Origin: Blautia glucerasea
Lineage (GTDB): Bacteria; Bacillota; Clostridia; Lachnospirales; Lachnospiraceae
DNA: 60,197 bases
Assembly (NCBI RefSeq): GCF_013304385.1
Contig: NZ_JAAITU010000022.1
Span: 1 to 60,197 of the forward strand
Direction of reading: 5' to 3'
Shown: positions 15,903 to 24,680 of the stretch, one piece after another
Layout of the letters: each line of letters begins with the position of its first letter
Numbering within the stretch: position 1 is the first letter of the stretch
Notes under the pieces: generated by a model
Databases searched by the model: none
Told to the model about the DNA's origin: nothing
The model's input: the letters and a program-made list of their open reading frames with translations, nothing else
Made by a program: the position numbers and the translations under genes

Positions 15903-17842
15903 GATATAAAACACTGGCAATTGACATAGAGACCTTTTCCGATGTGGACTTAATCAAATGCGGGGTATATGCCTATGCAGACAGTCCTGCATTTGAAATC
16001 CTGCTGTTTGCATACAGCTTTGATGATGAAGAAACAAAGATTATTGATTTGGCACAGGGCGAACAGCTGACGGAAGAAATAAAAAATGCCCTGTCTGATG
16101 TGGGAATTATTAAGACAGCGTTCAATGCTAATTTTGAGCGTACCTGTCTTTCAAAATATATGGGAGTCCGTTTATCTCCCGAATCGTGGGTTTGTACTGC
16201 AGTACAGTCGGCTATGCTTGCCCTTCCGCTTTCTTTGGAGGGTGTTGGGGCGGTTCTGGGGCTTTCTGAGCAAAAGCTGAAGGAAGGTAAGGACTTAATC
16301 CGCTATTTTTGTGTGCCTTGCAAACCGACCAAAACAAATGGTGGCAGGAGCAGGAACCTTCCATGCCATGCACCGGAAAAATGGGAACAGTTCAAGACGT
16401 ACTGCATCCGTGACGTGGATGTGGAAAAAGGTATCCGGCAGAAACTGCATAAGTTTCCGATACCGGAATCTGAGATGGCATTTTACCGTTTGGATCAGGA
16501 AATTAATGACAGGGGAGTTTTAGTTGACAGGGAATTGGTAGAACAGTCGATTACCTGTGACCTGTTACATAAAGACATTGTGACGAACCGTGCCTATGAG
16601 GTAACGGGACTTGAAAATCCAAATTCTGTATCGCAGTTGAAAGGATGGCTTTCAGAACGTGGAGTGGAAATCGACAGCCTATCCAAAGGAGCAGTTGCGG
16701 AGTTGATTGAGGATGCGGATGGGGAAGTGCTGGAGGCTTTAAAACTCCGGCTTCTCATGGCGAAAACATCAGTAAAGAAGTATGAAGCGATTGAACGGTC
16801 AGTGTGTTCGGACGGAAGGGTACATGGACTGCTGCAGTTTTATGGGGCAAATCGTACCGGCCGGTGGGCAGGAAGACTGGTGCAGGTACAGAATCTTCCT
16901 CAGAATCATATCAGTGACTTGGAACTAGCACGTAGTCTTGTCAGAAGAGGGCAGTTCGAGGAATTGGAATTATTCTACGAATCCACACCAAATGTACTGT
17001 CTGAATTAATCCGTACTGCATTTATTCCAAAAGAGGGATGCAGGTTTATTGTTGCGGACTTTTCAGCTATTGAAGCGAGGGTGCTGGCATGGTTATCCGG
17101 GGAACAGTGGAGACTGGATGTATTTGCTACACACGGAAAAATATATGAGGCTTCGGCATCGGCCATGTTTGGTGTTCCGATGGAGGAAATTACAAAAGGA
17201 TCTCCACTGCGACAAAAGGGAAAGATTGCGGAACTGGCTCTCGGATACGGAGGAGCAGTAGGGGCATTGACTTCAATGGGAGCCTTGGCAATGGGACTTA
17301 GTGAAGAGGAACTGCCGGGACTGGTATCTACATGGAGAAATGCAAATCCGCATATTACACAGTTTTGGTGGGATGTAGATGAAGCAGCCGTGAGGGCAGT
17401 CCGTGAAAGGAAAGAAACACAGGTCGGACTGATTCGTTTTCAGTATGCTTCCGGTATTTTGTTTGCCATGCTCCCGTCCGGAAGGAAACTTGCCTATGTG
17501 AAACCGAGAATGGGTGTCAACAAATATGGCAGGGATGGATTGACTTATGAAGGTGTGGGAGAAAACAAGAAATGGGAAAGGATGGATACTTACGGGCCAA
17601 AGCTGGTGGAGAATATCGTACAGGGTACTAGCCGGGATATTCTGGCAGAAGCCATGATGAGATTGAAGAAAGCGGGATTCTCCATTGTATTTCATGTACA
17701 TGATGAAGCGGTGCTGGAAGTGCCGGAAGGAGAATCATCCGTGGAAGAGGTATGCAGGATTATGGCAGAGCAGCCTTCCTGGGTACACGGGCTTCCGCTT
17801 CGTGCTGATGGCTACGAGTGCCAATTTTATAAAAAGGATTAG
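15890..17842 (+). CDS. Phage family A DNA polymerase
   Basis: A 650-residue replicative polymerase. The N-terminal 3'-5' exonuclease-like domain starts AIDIETFSD (about 12-20). The polymerase domain shows the motif A region ADFSAIEARVLAWLSG, an O-helix region and motif C HVHDEAVLEV near the end. Length fits phage PolA enzymes lacking a 5' nuclease. It is central to the replication operon with VapE and SNF2 helicases. Confidence 0.9.
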   Translation: MGEVGYKTLAIDIETFSDVDLIKCGVYAYADSPAFEILLFAYSFDDEETKIIDLAQGEQLTEEIKNALSDVGIIKTAFNANFERTCLSKYMGVRLSPESWVCTAVQSAMLALPLSLEGVGAVLGLSEQKLKEGKDLIRYFCVPCKPTKTNGGRSRNLPCHAPEKWEQFKTYCIRDVDVEKGIRQKLHKFPIPESEMAFYRLDQEINDRGVLVDRELVEQSITCDLLHKDIVTNRAYEVTGLENPNSVSQLKGWLSERGVEIDSLSKGAVAELIEDADGEVLEALKLRLLMAKTSVKKYEAIERSVCSDGRVHGLLQFYGANRTGRWAGRLVQVQNLPQNHISDLELARSLVRRGQFEELELFYESTPNVLSELIRTAFIPKEGCRFIVADFSAIEARVLAWLSGEQWRLDVFATHGKIYEASASAMFGVPMEEITKGSPLRQKGKIAELALGYGGAVGALTSMGALAMGLSEEELPGLVSTWRNANPHITQFWWDVDEAAVRAVRERKETQVGLIRFQYASGILFAMLPSGRKLAYVKPRMGVNKYGRDGLTYEGVGENKKWERMDTYGPKLVENIVQGTSRDILAEAMMRLKKAGFSIVFHVHDEAVLEVPEGESSVEEVCRIMAEQPSWVHGLPLRADGYECQFYKKD

Positions 17843-17855
17843 GAGGGATTGCAGG

Positions 17856-20249
17856 ATGAAACTGTATATTTCAACAGGAAATTCCCGAATGGAAAAGAAG
17901 TGGAATGGACAGGAGATGGAGTTTAGTGTGTTTTTGGAGCGTCTCTCTCATACTGTCCGTACCAGTGAAACGATGGAACAGTATCGGAAACTGAGCAAGG
18001 CAAAGCAGGATTCCATCAAGGATGTGGGTGGTTTTGTGCTTGGAAAGCTGAAGGGCGGTAGAAGAAAGAAAGCAAATGTATTATTCCGTTCTGGTCTGAC
18101 ATTGGATATGGACTATGCCACAGAGGATATTGCAGAGCAGATAGAGCTGTTTTTTGATTTTAGATGCCTAATCTACTCTACCCATAAACACACACCGGAG
18201 AAACCAAGACTTCGCTTAATCATCCCATTGTCAAGAACGGTATCGCCGGATGAATATGCAGCAGTGGCAAGAAAAGTGGCAGAGGATATTGGTATGGAGT
18301 TGTTTGATGATACAACCTACGAACCAAGCCGCCTCATGTATTGGCCTTCCACCTCTGCAGATGGAGAATTCTTTTTCCGTGATATTCCGGGAACATTTTT
18401 GAATCCGGATTCTGTATTGGAAAGATATGCAGATTGGAGGGATTCTTCTTCATGGCCTGTCAGCAGCAGACAAAAAGCAGTTGTCAGCAGGGAGATGAAG
18501 AAACAGGCTGATCCGTTGTCGAAGGAAGGAATCGTAGGTGCATTCTGCCGGACTTATTCGATAGAAGAGGCAATCCGTATATTTCTGCCGGATGTATATC
18601 AGGAAAGCATGATGCCGGAGCGATTTGATTATATTCCGGCAGATTCACAGGCAGGTGTGGTGATTTATGAAGGGAAGTTTGCGTATTCCCACCATGCCAC
18701 TGATCCGGCTTGTGGGAAGCTGCTGAATGCGTTTGACATTGTCCGCATCCATAAGTTTGGGGAGCAGGATGATAAGGCTGAAGAAGGAACGGATGCAGGA
18801 AAGCTGCCATCCTTTAAGGCTATGAGTGACTTTGCGGTGTCGGATGAACAGGTAAAGAGGACACTGGCAAAGGAAAGGGAGAAGGCAGCAAGTGAGGAAT
18901 TCGATACTGATACCGGGGAATGGCAGACCATGCTGGACTTGGATCGTCAGGGAAAAGTAAAAGACACACTTTCCAATATTGCAACGATTATTCGATTCGA
19001 TGAGAATCTACAACCTATCGTATTTAATCAGCTGAAGAATGCACTGGATGTCATCGGGGAATTGCCGTGGGTACAGGTCAAAAAAGGATGGGGTGATGCA
19101 GATATTGCCTGTGCGAAGCTGTACTTTGAAAGGGTGTATGGGATTTGGTCACCTACCAAATTCAAAGATGCTCTGCTTGCAGTAGTGTCTTCCGAAAGAC
19201 TTTATCATCCGGTCAAGGAGTATTTTTCCACGTTATCCTGGGATGGATGTAGCAGGATTGACAGTCTGCTGATTGACTATATGGGAGCAGAAAACACACC
19301 GTATGTCCGTGCAGTTACAAGAAAAACTCTGGTAGCGGCGGTAGCCCGTATTTATGAGCCGGGTATAAAGTTTGATTCCGTGTTGGTTTTAAACGGTCCG
19401 CAGGGGTGTGGTAAGTCTACGTTCTTTGCAAAACTGGGAAAAGAGTGGTATTCGGATTCCCTTACGATTTCTGATATGAAGGATGGAAAAACTGCTGCGG
19501 AGAAGCTTCAGGGGTATTGGCTTTTGGAATTGGGAGAGCTTGCGGGTATCAAAAAGGTAGATGTGGAAACCGTAAAATCTTTTGTTACCCGGACGGATGA
19601 TAAATACAGGCAGTCATATGGAACAACGGTAGAGAGTCATCCGAGGGAATGTGTGATTGTGGGAAGTACAAACTCAGAAGGCGGCTTTCTGCGTGATGTT
19701 ACCGGAAACAGACGCTTTTGGCCTGTGCATGTAACCGGAAAAGGGAAGCATCGTGGATGGGATTTAACTCCTGAGACGGTAGACCAGATTTGGGCAGAAG
19801 CGATTTCCATTTATAAAGATGGAGAAGAGTTGTATCTGAAAGGAAAGGAAGCTGCAGAGGCTTATGTGGCACAGCAGGAAGCAATGGAGTCTGATGAAAG
19901 AGAAGGCATTGTGGAGGATTACCTGGAGCGATTACTTCCGGCAGACTGGGACACAATGGATTTGTATCAGAGACGTTCTTATCTTGGTGGTGGAGAGTTT
20001 GAAGCAGAAGGAAGAACCGGAACGGTAGTCAGAGAGAGATTCTGTTTAATGGAAGTCTGGTGTGAATGCTTTGGGAAGGAGCGTCAGAATTTCCGAAAGA
20101 CAGATTCTTATGAGTTAGAATCCATTATTCAAAAAATTGGTGGCTGGAAGAAGTATGAAGGGAATTCCTCCGGCAAAATGCGTATCCCCGGTTATGGTGT
20201 ACAGAGGGTGTTTGTCAGAGTGAAAAAGGAAACCGCAGGAAACAAATGA
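17856..20249 (+). CDS. VapE-family primase-helicase
   Basis: A 797-residue protein. The N-terminal part resembles a primase-like domain (LDMDYATEDI; PRLRLIIPLSR; PSRLMYWPS). The C-terminal half is the virulence-associated E family ATPase with Walker A GPQGCGKS (514-521), LLELGEL as Walker B-like strand, and GSTNSEGGFLRDVTGNRRFWPV as sensor region. ATG 17856 follows AGGAGGG. Probably primes and unwinds DNA for the phage polymerase upstream. Confidence 0.85.
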   Translation: MKLYISTGNSRMEKKWNGQEMEFSVFLERLSHTVRTSETMEQYRKLSKAKQDSIKDVGGFVLGKLKGGRRKKANVLFRSGLTLDMDYATEDIAEQIELFFDFRCLIYSTHKHTPEKPRLRLIIPLSRTVSPDEYAAVARKVAEDIGMELFDDTTYEPSRLMYWPSTSADGEFFFRDIPGTFLNPDSVLERYADWRDSSSWPVSSRQKAVVSREMKKQADPLSKEGIVGAFCRTYSIEEAIRIFLPDVYQESMMPERFDYIPADSQAGVVIYEGKFAYSHHATDPACGKLLNAFDIVRIHKFGEQDDKAEEGTDAGKLPSFKAMSDFAVSDEQVKRTLAKEREKAASEEFDTDTGEWQTMLDLDRQGKVKDTLSNIATIIRFDENLQPIVFNQLKNALDVIGELPWVQVKKGWGDADIACAKLYFERVYGIWSPTKFKDALLAVVSSERLYHPVKEYFSTLSWDGCSRIDSLLIDYMGAENTPYVRAVTRKTLVAAVARIYEPGIKFDSVLVLNGPQGCGKSTFFAKLGKEWYSDSLTISDMKDGKTAAEKLQGYWLLELGELAGIKKVDVETVKSFVTRTDDKYRQSYGTTVESHPRECVIVGSTNSEGGFLRDVTGNRRFWPVHVTGKGKHRGWDLTPETVDQIWAEAISIYKDGEELYLKGKEAAEAYVAQQEAMESDEREGIVEDYLERLLPADWDTMDLYQRRSYLGGGEFEAEGRTGTVVRERFCLMEVWCECFGKERQNFRKTDSYELESIIQKIGGWKKYEGNSSGKMRIPGYGVQRVFVRVKKETAGNK

Positions 20250-20291
20250 TGGGTTTCCGTGGGGGATTGGTAAGACGGTAGGCAACAGATG

Positions 20292-20346
20292 TTGGAAACA
20301 GCCATGAAGTCAGCAGGCAAAAGGGCTGTGTCGGTGCTGTTTCCAA
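20292..20346. repeat. 11-bp inverted repeat TTGGAAACAGC
   Basis: TTGGAAACAGC (20292-20302) and GCTGTTTCCAA (20336-20346) form an inverted repeat around 33 nt. TGGAAACAGC recurs at 20440-20449, inside the next gene. It may be a protein-binding site or RNA stem between vapE and the VRR-NUC gene. Confidence 0.4.
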
Positions 20347-20426
20347 TGTTTCCACTTATATTTAATAAATGAAAATAAGTATAAGAGGACACGGATACAC
20401 CCGTATATACGCATATGGGAGAATAG

Positions 20427-20753
20427 ATGTTTTTGAAAGTGGAAACAGCAGAGGGAAACGGAGATGAGGTTTTGCGAGAATGTGTAATTGAAAAGGCTCT
20501 GGTAAAAGAGGCAAAGAGCAGGGGCGGCATGGCGGTAAAGTTCGTGTCTCCCGGTTTCGATGGGGTGCCTGACCGTCTCGTTCTGCTTCCTGGTGGGAAG
20601 TGTGCATTTGTGGAATTAAAGGCACCGGGAAAAAAGCTGCGACCGTTACAGGAAAAACGAAAACATCAGCTGGAAGCCTTGGGGTTTTCCGTATATGTGA
20701 TAGATGGATTGGAACAGATCGGAGGTGTGCTGCATGGAATTCAGACCACATAA
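20427..20753 (+). CDS. VRR-NUC domain nuclease
   Basis: A 108-residue stand-alone VRR-NUC protein of the PD-(D/E)XK superfamily. Visible catalytic features are the N-terminal Glu helix (VIEKALVKEAKSRGG), GVPDRLVLLPGG and FVELKAPG (E-x-K), then the Q-containing helix LRPLQEKRKHQLEALG. Members are structure-selective nucleases in phage replication modules. The start is ATG 20427; a weak ribosome site leaves slight doubt. It overlaps the helicase gene by 20 nt. Confidence 0.82.
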   Translation: MFLKVETAEGNGDEVLRECVIEKALVKEAKSRGGMAVKFVSPGFDGVPDRLVLLPGGKCAFVELKAPGKKLRPLQEKRKHQLEALGFSVYVIDGLEQIGGVLHGIQTT

Positions 20754-22095
20754 ATATCAGGAATATGCCAGGGAGTTTATTATCGGGCATCCGGTATGTG
20801 CTTTGATTTTGGATATGGGACTTGGAAAGACAGTTATTACCCTTACTGCTTTGTGGGAACTGGCACTTGATTACTTTGAGGTAGGAAAGGTTCTGGTCAT
20901 TGCACCATTCCGTGTGGCACGGGATACTTGGAAGGAAGAACTGGAAAAATGGGATCACTTGAAAGGACTGTCGGTGTCAGTGGTAGTCGGTTCTGAAAAA
21001 GAACGATTGGATGCTTTGGAAAAAAAGGCAAGCGTGTATGTAATCAACCGTGAAAATGTGGTGTGGCTTTGTGAGAAGCATCACTGGGATTTTGACATGA
21101 TTGTGATTGATGAATTATCTTCTTTCAAATCTTATCAGGCGAAAAGGTTCAAAGCACTAAGACGATACCGGCCGAAGGCAATTCGTGTGGTTGGTCTGAC
21201 CGGAACACCGGGAAATCTTATGGATTTATGGGCTGAGATTGGAATTCTTGATATGGGGCAGAGGCTTGGAAGATATATTGGAGCTTATCGTGACAGGTTC
21301 TTTCTGCCGGATAAGCGAAACAGGAATATCATTTATTCCTATAAACCGAGGGATGGTGCGGAAGAAGCAATCTACAATTTGATTTCTGATATCTGCATTT
21401 CCATGAAGGCCGAGGATTACCTTTCTATGCCGGAGTGCCTTTATCATCGGGTGGAGGTTCGGATGGATGAAAAAGAAGAGAAGCTGTACCGTCAGATGGA
21501 AAAGGATATGCTTCTGCCATTTGAAGATGGGGACGTGGATGCGGTCAATGCAGCTGCTCTTTCCGGGAAATTACTGCAGATGGCAAATGGAGCAGTCTAT
21601 GATGAGAACCACAAAGTCCGCCATATCCACGATAAGAAACTGGATGCTTTGGAGGATTTAATCGAGGCAGCGAATGGAAAGCCTGTGTTAGTGGCTTACT
21701 GGTATCAGCATGATTTGGATAGAATTGTTGAACGGTTTAAAGCTGTTCCATTAAAAGCAGCAGGTGACATCCGCAAATGGAAAGAAGGAAAAATCCCGGT
21801 GGCAGCAATCCATCCGGCATCGGCAGGACATGGTCTGAACATACAGGACGGAGGCCACATTCTGATTTGGTTCGGACTTACCTGGTCTTTGGAACTGTAT
21901 ATGCAGTGCAATGCCAGACTGTGGAGACAGGGACAGAGGGAAACAGTAATGATTTACCATATCATCAACAAAGGAACATTGGACGAAGATGCCATGCGGT
22001 CATTGGAACAGAAGGACTGTGGGCAGTCGGCTATCATAGATGCAGTAAAGGCAAGGATTGGAGGTGTGAACGGTGCGAGCAGAAAGGATGATTAA
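20734..22095 (+). CDS. SNF2/DEAD-type helicase
   Basis: A 453-residue superfamily 2 helicase with LDMGLGKT (motif I, Walker A near residues 26-33), APFRVA (Ia), VIDELSSF (II, a DELS variant), GLTGTPGNL (III) and C-terminal motifs HPASAGHGLNIQ and RLWRQGQ (V and VI). ATG 20734 follows GGAGGTG. In phages it commonly follows VRR-NUC and likely remodels replication or recombination intermediates. Confidence 0.88.
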   Translation: MEFRPHKYQEYAREFIIGHPVCALILDMGLGKTVITLTALWELALDYFEVGKVLVIAPFRVARDTWKEELEKWDHLKGLSVSVVVGSEKERLDALEKKASVYVINRENVVWLCEKHHWDFDMIVIDELSSFKSYQAKRFKALRRYRPKAIRVVGLTGTPGNLMDLWAEIGILDMGQRLGRYIGAYRDRFFLPDKRNRNIIYSYKPRDGAEEAIYNLISDICISMKAEDYLSMPECLYHRVEVRMDEKEEKLYRQMEKDMLLPFEDGDVDAVNAAALSGKLLQMANGAVYDENHKVRHIHDKKLDALEDLIEAANGKPVLVAYWYQHDLDRIVERFKAVPLKAAGDIRKWKEGKIPVAAIHPASAGHGLNIQDGGHILIWFGLTWSLELYMQCNARLWRQGQRETVMIYHIINKGTLDEDAMRSLEQKDCGQSAIIDAVKARIGGVNGASRKDD

Positions 22096-22558
22096 GGAAT
22101 ATCCGAATTTGAAAAGGGAACTATCGGTGTTGGAATTTCAGTTAAGCCGATGTGAGGGAATTGATTATGACACCGTCATATCTTCCCTTACTTTCTCTAA
22201 GCCGGAAGGGGAAAGAGTACAGACAAGCGGTGTTTCGGATGTGACTGCAAGAGCAGCACTTGCATACCGTAAGGTGGCAGACAGGATGAGTGATGAATGG
22301 TTATCTTATCTTGCCGGACAGTACGGACAGATAAAAGAGGAACTGGATTTTTTTGAACATGCTGTACGTGGACTTTCCGGGAAATTACCGGAAATTGTAT
22401 GGGATATGGCTGTGGAGCGTTTCACTTGGGAAGAACTGATGATGAAATATCATATCAGCCATACAATGGTGGCGAAATACCGGAAGAAAGCTATAAAGGA
22501 ATTGGATGCGCTGTATGAGGAGAGGGACAGGCAGACGGAAAGTTTTATTTTGAGGTGA
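22073..22558 (+). CDS. ArpU/RinA-like late transcription regulator
   Basis: A 161-residue protein with a sigma-70 region 4-like HTH at the C-terminus (FTWEELMMKYHISHTMVAKYRKKAIKELD), and an N-terminal helical region. Start is GTG 22073, overlapping the helicase stop by 23 nt. Position at the end of the early operon, about 1 kb before a promoter with four phased GTGTAC boxes, suggests it switches on the late genes, as ArpU/RinA/Ltr proteins do. Direct binding is inference. Confidence 0.7.
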   Translation: MRAERMIKEYPNLKRELSVLEFQLSRCEGIDYDTVISSLTFSKPEGERVQTSGVSDVTARAALAYRKVADRMSDEWLSYLAGQYGQIKEELDFFEHAVRGLSGKLPEIVWDMAVERFTWEELMMKYHISHTMVAKYRKKAIKELDALYEERDRQTESFILR

Positions 22559-22562
22559 GGCA

Positions 22563-22925
22563 GTGAGACGAGGCGAGGTTTATTTTGTGGATTTTGGAAA
22601 AGACAAAACGACACATAAACAGTGTGGCATTCGGCCGGCAGTGATTGTGAGTAATAACCGGGGAAATGGTCATGGACCAACAGTAACGGTTGTTCCGCTT
22701 ACAGGCAACATACATAAGAGACCTGAAATGCCAACCCATGTGCAGATACCGCTTTCAAGCTGTATTGGACTGAAAAGACCGAGCATGGCATTGGCTGAAC
22801 AGGTCGATACTGTAGATAAGATAAAAGTAAAAGATAAAATCGGGGAAATACATGATAATCTTCTGATGGAGCAGATCACGGTTGCCCTTCAGATACAGAT
22901 AGGGGTTTTTGAAGAATATAACTGA
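22563..22925 (+). CDS. MazF/PemK-type endoribonuclease toxin
   Basis: A 120-residue protein with the PemK/MazF fold pattern: RRGEVYFVDFG at the start, IRPAVIVSNN, TVTVVPLTGN and the SMALAEQVDTVD stretch. GTG 22563 follows GTGAGG closely behind the regulator gene. The RPAVIVSN Arg and later Ser/Thr region seen in active RNases are kept. No MazE-type antitoxin gene is adjacent on this strand, which is unusual for a chromosomal toxin but common in phage copies. Confidence 0.82.
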   Translation: MRRGEVYFVDFGKDKTTHKQCGIRPAVIVSNNRGNGHGPTVTVVPLTGNIHKRPEMPTHVQIPLSSCIGLKRPSMALAEQVDTVDKIKVKDKIGEIHDNLLMEQITVALQIQIGVFEEYN

Positions 22926-22929
22926 TACC

Positions 22930-22952
22930 GGGTGGGATTGTGTGTCCCACCC
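22930..22952. terminator. Perfect 8-bp hairpin between convergent genes
   Basis: GGGTGGGA and TCCCACCC flank a 7-nt loop between the MazF gene and a convergent gene. There is no long T-run, so termination may be weak. Confidence 0.5.
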
Positions 22953-22977
22953 TTAAATTATGCAACAGTTCGTTTCG

Positions 22978-23277
22978 TTAATCTTCATCTTTCATTTCTG
23001 GAATATGGCAGGAGCCAAGAAGCAGTTCTTTGCAGTCTGAAAAGCCGAGCATATAGGCAAGTTCTCCATAGCGTACCCAATTGGCACTGCGTTCATTGAC
23101 ATACTGGTCGATTAAACGCATCGTTTCTTCCGGCAGATTAAGAGATGCCAGTTTGGCAGCATATTCATCTGCTTTTTCTTTTGTCTGCATAAACGAAGTA
23201 TCCTCTTTTGTAATCTTGTGCAATGCTTCTCCCATTCGGGTATCCATCAGTTGATAAAGTACGGATTTGTTATCCAT
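22978..23277 (-). CDS. Unknown helical protein on the opposite strand
   Basis: A 99-residue acidic, mostly helical protein beginning MDNKSVLYQLMDTRMGEAL and containing RYGELAYMLGFSDCKELL. It has no signal or membrane segment. Minus-strand AAGGAG precedes ATG 23277. It is the only minus-strand gene inside the prophage, between early and late operons, so it may be expressed in the lysogen. I do not recognise the family with certainty and propose no function. Confidence 0.6.
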   Translation of the reverse strand: MDNKSVLYQLMDTRMGEALHKITKEDTSFMQTKEKADEYAAKLASLNLPEETMRLIDQYVNERSANWVRYGELAYMLGFSDCKELLLGSCHIPEMKDED

Positions 23278-23388
23278 GTAATCGCTCCTTTCACCATGAG
23301 GTCATATTAACTCTGAATTGGTAAGTTATCAACCATAAAGATAGCATTACCGAATATTTAAAAGTTACCCCCTTTTGCTGCTTTGGTG

Positions 23389-23428
23389 GTGTACTAAAGG
23401 TGTACTAAGTGTGTACCGTCCGGTGTAC
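23389..23428 (+). promoter_or_regulatory. Four helically phased GTGTAC boxes
   Basis: GTGTAC occurs at 23389, 23400, 23411 and 23423, that is at intervals of 11, 11 and 12 bp, all in the same orientation. Three are extended to GGTGTACT. The last abuts the -35 element. This is the geometry expected of an activator binding on one DNA face. Confidence 0.7.
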
Positions 23429-23456
23429 TGACATGGAGTATTTTTCGTGGTATATT
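23428..23456 (+). promoter_or_regulatory. Probable late promoter
   Basis: CTGACA (23428-23433), a 17-nt spacer and TATATT (23451-23456) lie directly behind the phased boxes. The promoter would drive the HNH, packaging and structural genes. Confidence 0.6.
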
Positions 23457-23585
23457 GTAGGCGTGAAAGATTAGAGGTGGACTGAATCCTGTGTGGTTTG
23501 GTCTTTTTTTCTGTCTTTTACATTGGTATGGGTACGGGCTTTATCCTTTCACCGTACCCGGTACATAAGAAAGGAGCGTGGTGCT

Positions 23586-23939
23586 ATGCCGAGGAAACCA
23601 AAGAAACCATGTAAGCATCCCGGCTGTCCGAAGCTGGTGGAGGGAATGTACTGTGAAGAACACGCTTTGCTGCATGGGCAGGAGCGAGGGGATTCAGCAG
23701 TGCGAGGGTATGACAGCAAGTGGAGAAAGGCAAGAGAAAGGTTTCTTAAATGCCATCCTCTTTGTGTTCAGTGTCAGAGGGAAGGAAGGCTTGTAAAAGC
23801 GACTGTGGTTGACCACATCAAACCGCATCGGGGTAATCCGATTTTGTTTTGGGATGAAAGGAACTGGCAGCCGCTTTGCAAGCACCACCATGATGTGAAG
23901 ACAATGACCGAGGACAGGTATCAGGAATATAAATATTGA
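23586..23939 (+). CDS. Phage HNH endonuclease
   Basis: A 117-residue HNH protein with a Cys-rich N-terminus (CKHPGCPKLV to CEEHALLH), CHPLCVQC, then the HNH core VVDHIKPHRG, FWDERNWQPLCKHHHDVKT. ATG 23586 follows AAGGAGCG. Small HNH proteins next to terminase genes assist genome packaging and terminase cleavage in HK97-like and related phages; here the terminase genes lie about 6.5 kb further on, separated by methylase and amidoligase genes. Confidence 0.85.
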   Translation: MPRKPKKPCKHPGCPKLVEGMYCEEHALLHGQERGDSAVRGYDSKWRKARERFLKCHPLCVQCQREGRLVKATVVDHIKPHRGNPILFWDERNWQPLCKHHHDVKTMTEDRYQEYKY

Positions 23940-24019
23940 TTGTGTATCATACACAAGGGTGGGGGTATCAAATCTCCACAATCCTGTGCAGGATTGACCG
24001 CCGCCCCCTCAAACGTGAA

Positions 24020-24074
24020 TTTTCGCAGAATTAAGCAGGGGGGATAGTCTGGTGGTGTGATATTTTTCGCAGAA
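24020..24074. repeat. Direct repeat TTTTCGCAGAAT, possible cos/pac region
   Basis: TTTTCGCAGAAT occurs at 24020-24031 and 24063-24074. The surrounding stretch (23990-24050) has C-rich and G-rich blocks, CCGCCCCCTC and GCAGGGGGG. The site just after the HNH gene is where cohesive-end or pac sites often lie. This is a candidate only. Confidence 0.3.
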
Positions 24075-24140
24075 TGTGTTTAAATGCAAGGGGAATCCGT
24101 CAGAGAGTTTCGATAAAAAGTATAGAAAAACCGTGTTTTT

Positions 24141-24186
24141 AATGGGTAAAAAGGCGCAAAAAGAGGTGCTTTTTTACCCATTTTTT
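24141..24186 (+). terminator. Intrinsic terminator after the HNH gene
   Basis: AATGGGTAAAAAG (24141-24153) pairs with CTTTTTTACCCATT (from 24169), followed by T residues. Confidence 0.65.
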
Positions 24187-24218
24187 ATGCCCGTTTGAAT
24201 GGAAGGATGTGAAAGGAT

Positions 24219-24680
24219 ATGACGGAGCAGCAGGCAAAGCAGATAAGGGAAATGAGGGAGCAGGGGATTGGTTACCGTTCCATTGCTCTTACAGTAGGGC
24301 TGTCCCGTGATATTGTGAGGAACTTCTGTAAAAGCAGAGGGCTTTCCGGTTATGGTTCGGCACTGACAAAAAACATACAGGAACAGGTCATGCTTGGGAA
24401 AGCGTGTCTGTACTGCGGTAAGGAAATGAAACAGCTGGATACCGGAAGACCAAAGAAGTTCTGCTCAGATAAATGCAGACGGGAATGGTGGAAAGGACAC
24501 CCGGAACGAATCAACAGAAAAGAAAGTGCCATGTACCCTGCGGTGTGTGTGCGTTGCGGTAAAGAGTTCTTAAGCTACGGTAACAGGAAAAGGAAGTATT
24601 GCAGTCATGACTGCTACATTAAAGCAAGATTTTGGGAGGTAGAAGATGAAGACAGCGAAGCTATCAGTTCTGCCGATTAA
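24219..24680 (+). CDS. HTH plus double zinc-ribbon phage protein
   Basis: A 153-residue protein: N-terminal sigma-like HTH (YRSIALTVGLSRDIVRNFCKSRGL) followed by two zinc-ribbon motifs, CLYCGKEM to FCSDKC, and CVRCGKEF to YCSHDC. It overlaps the methyltransferase gene by 35 nt. DNA binding is likely. It may be a regulator of, or specificity partner for, the downstream methyltransferases, but that is inference. Confidence 0.7.
   Translation: MTEQQAKQIREMREQGIGYRSIALTVGLSRDIVRNFCKSRGLSGYGSALTKNIQEQVMLGKACLYCGKEMKQLDTGRPKKFCSDKCRREWWKGHPERINRKESAMYPAVCVRCGKEFLSYGNRKRKYCSHDCYIKARFWEVEDEDSEAISSAD

Larger units (their letters stand above)
23278..23585. other. Early/late intergenic control region
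   Basis: 308 bases without a gene. It holds the upstream region of the minus-strand gene and, further right, the phased GTGTAC boxes and a promoter reading into the HNH gene. Confidence 0.6.

Noticed and set aside
15240-15920. Minus-strand open frame of about 226 codons across DUF2815 and the NUMOD4 gene
   Set aside because: It overlaps two well-supported plus-strand genes and shows no motif or ribosome site.
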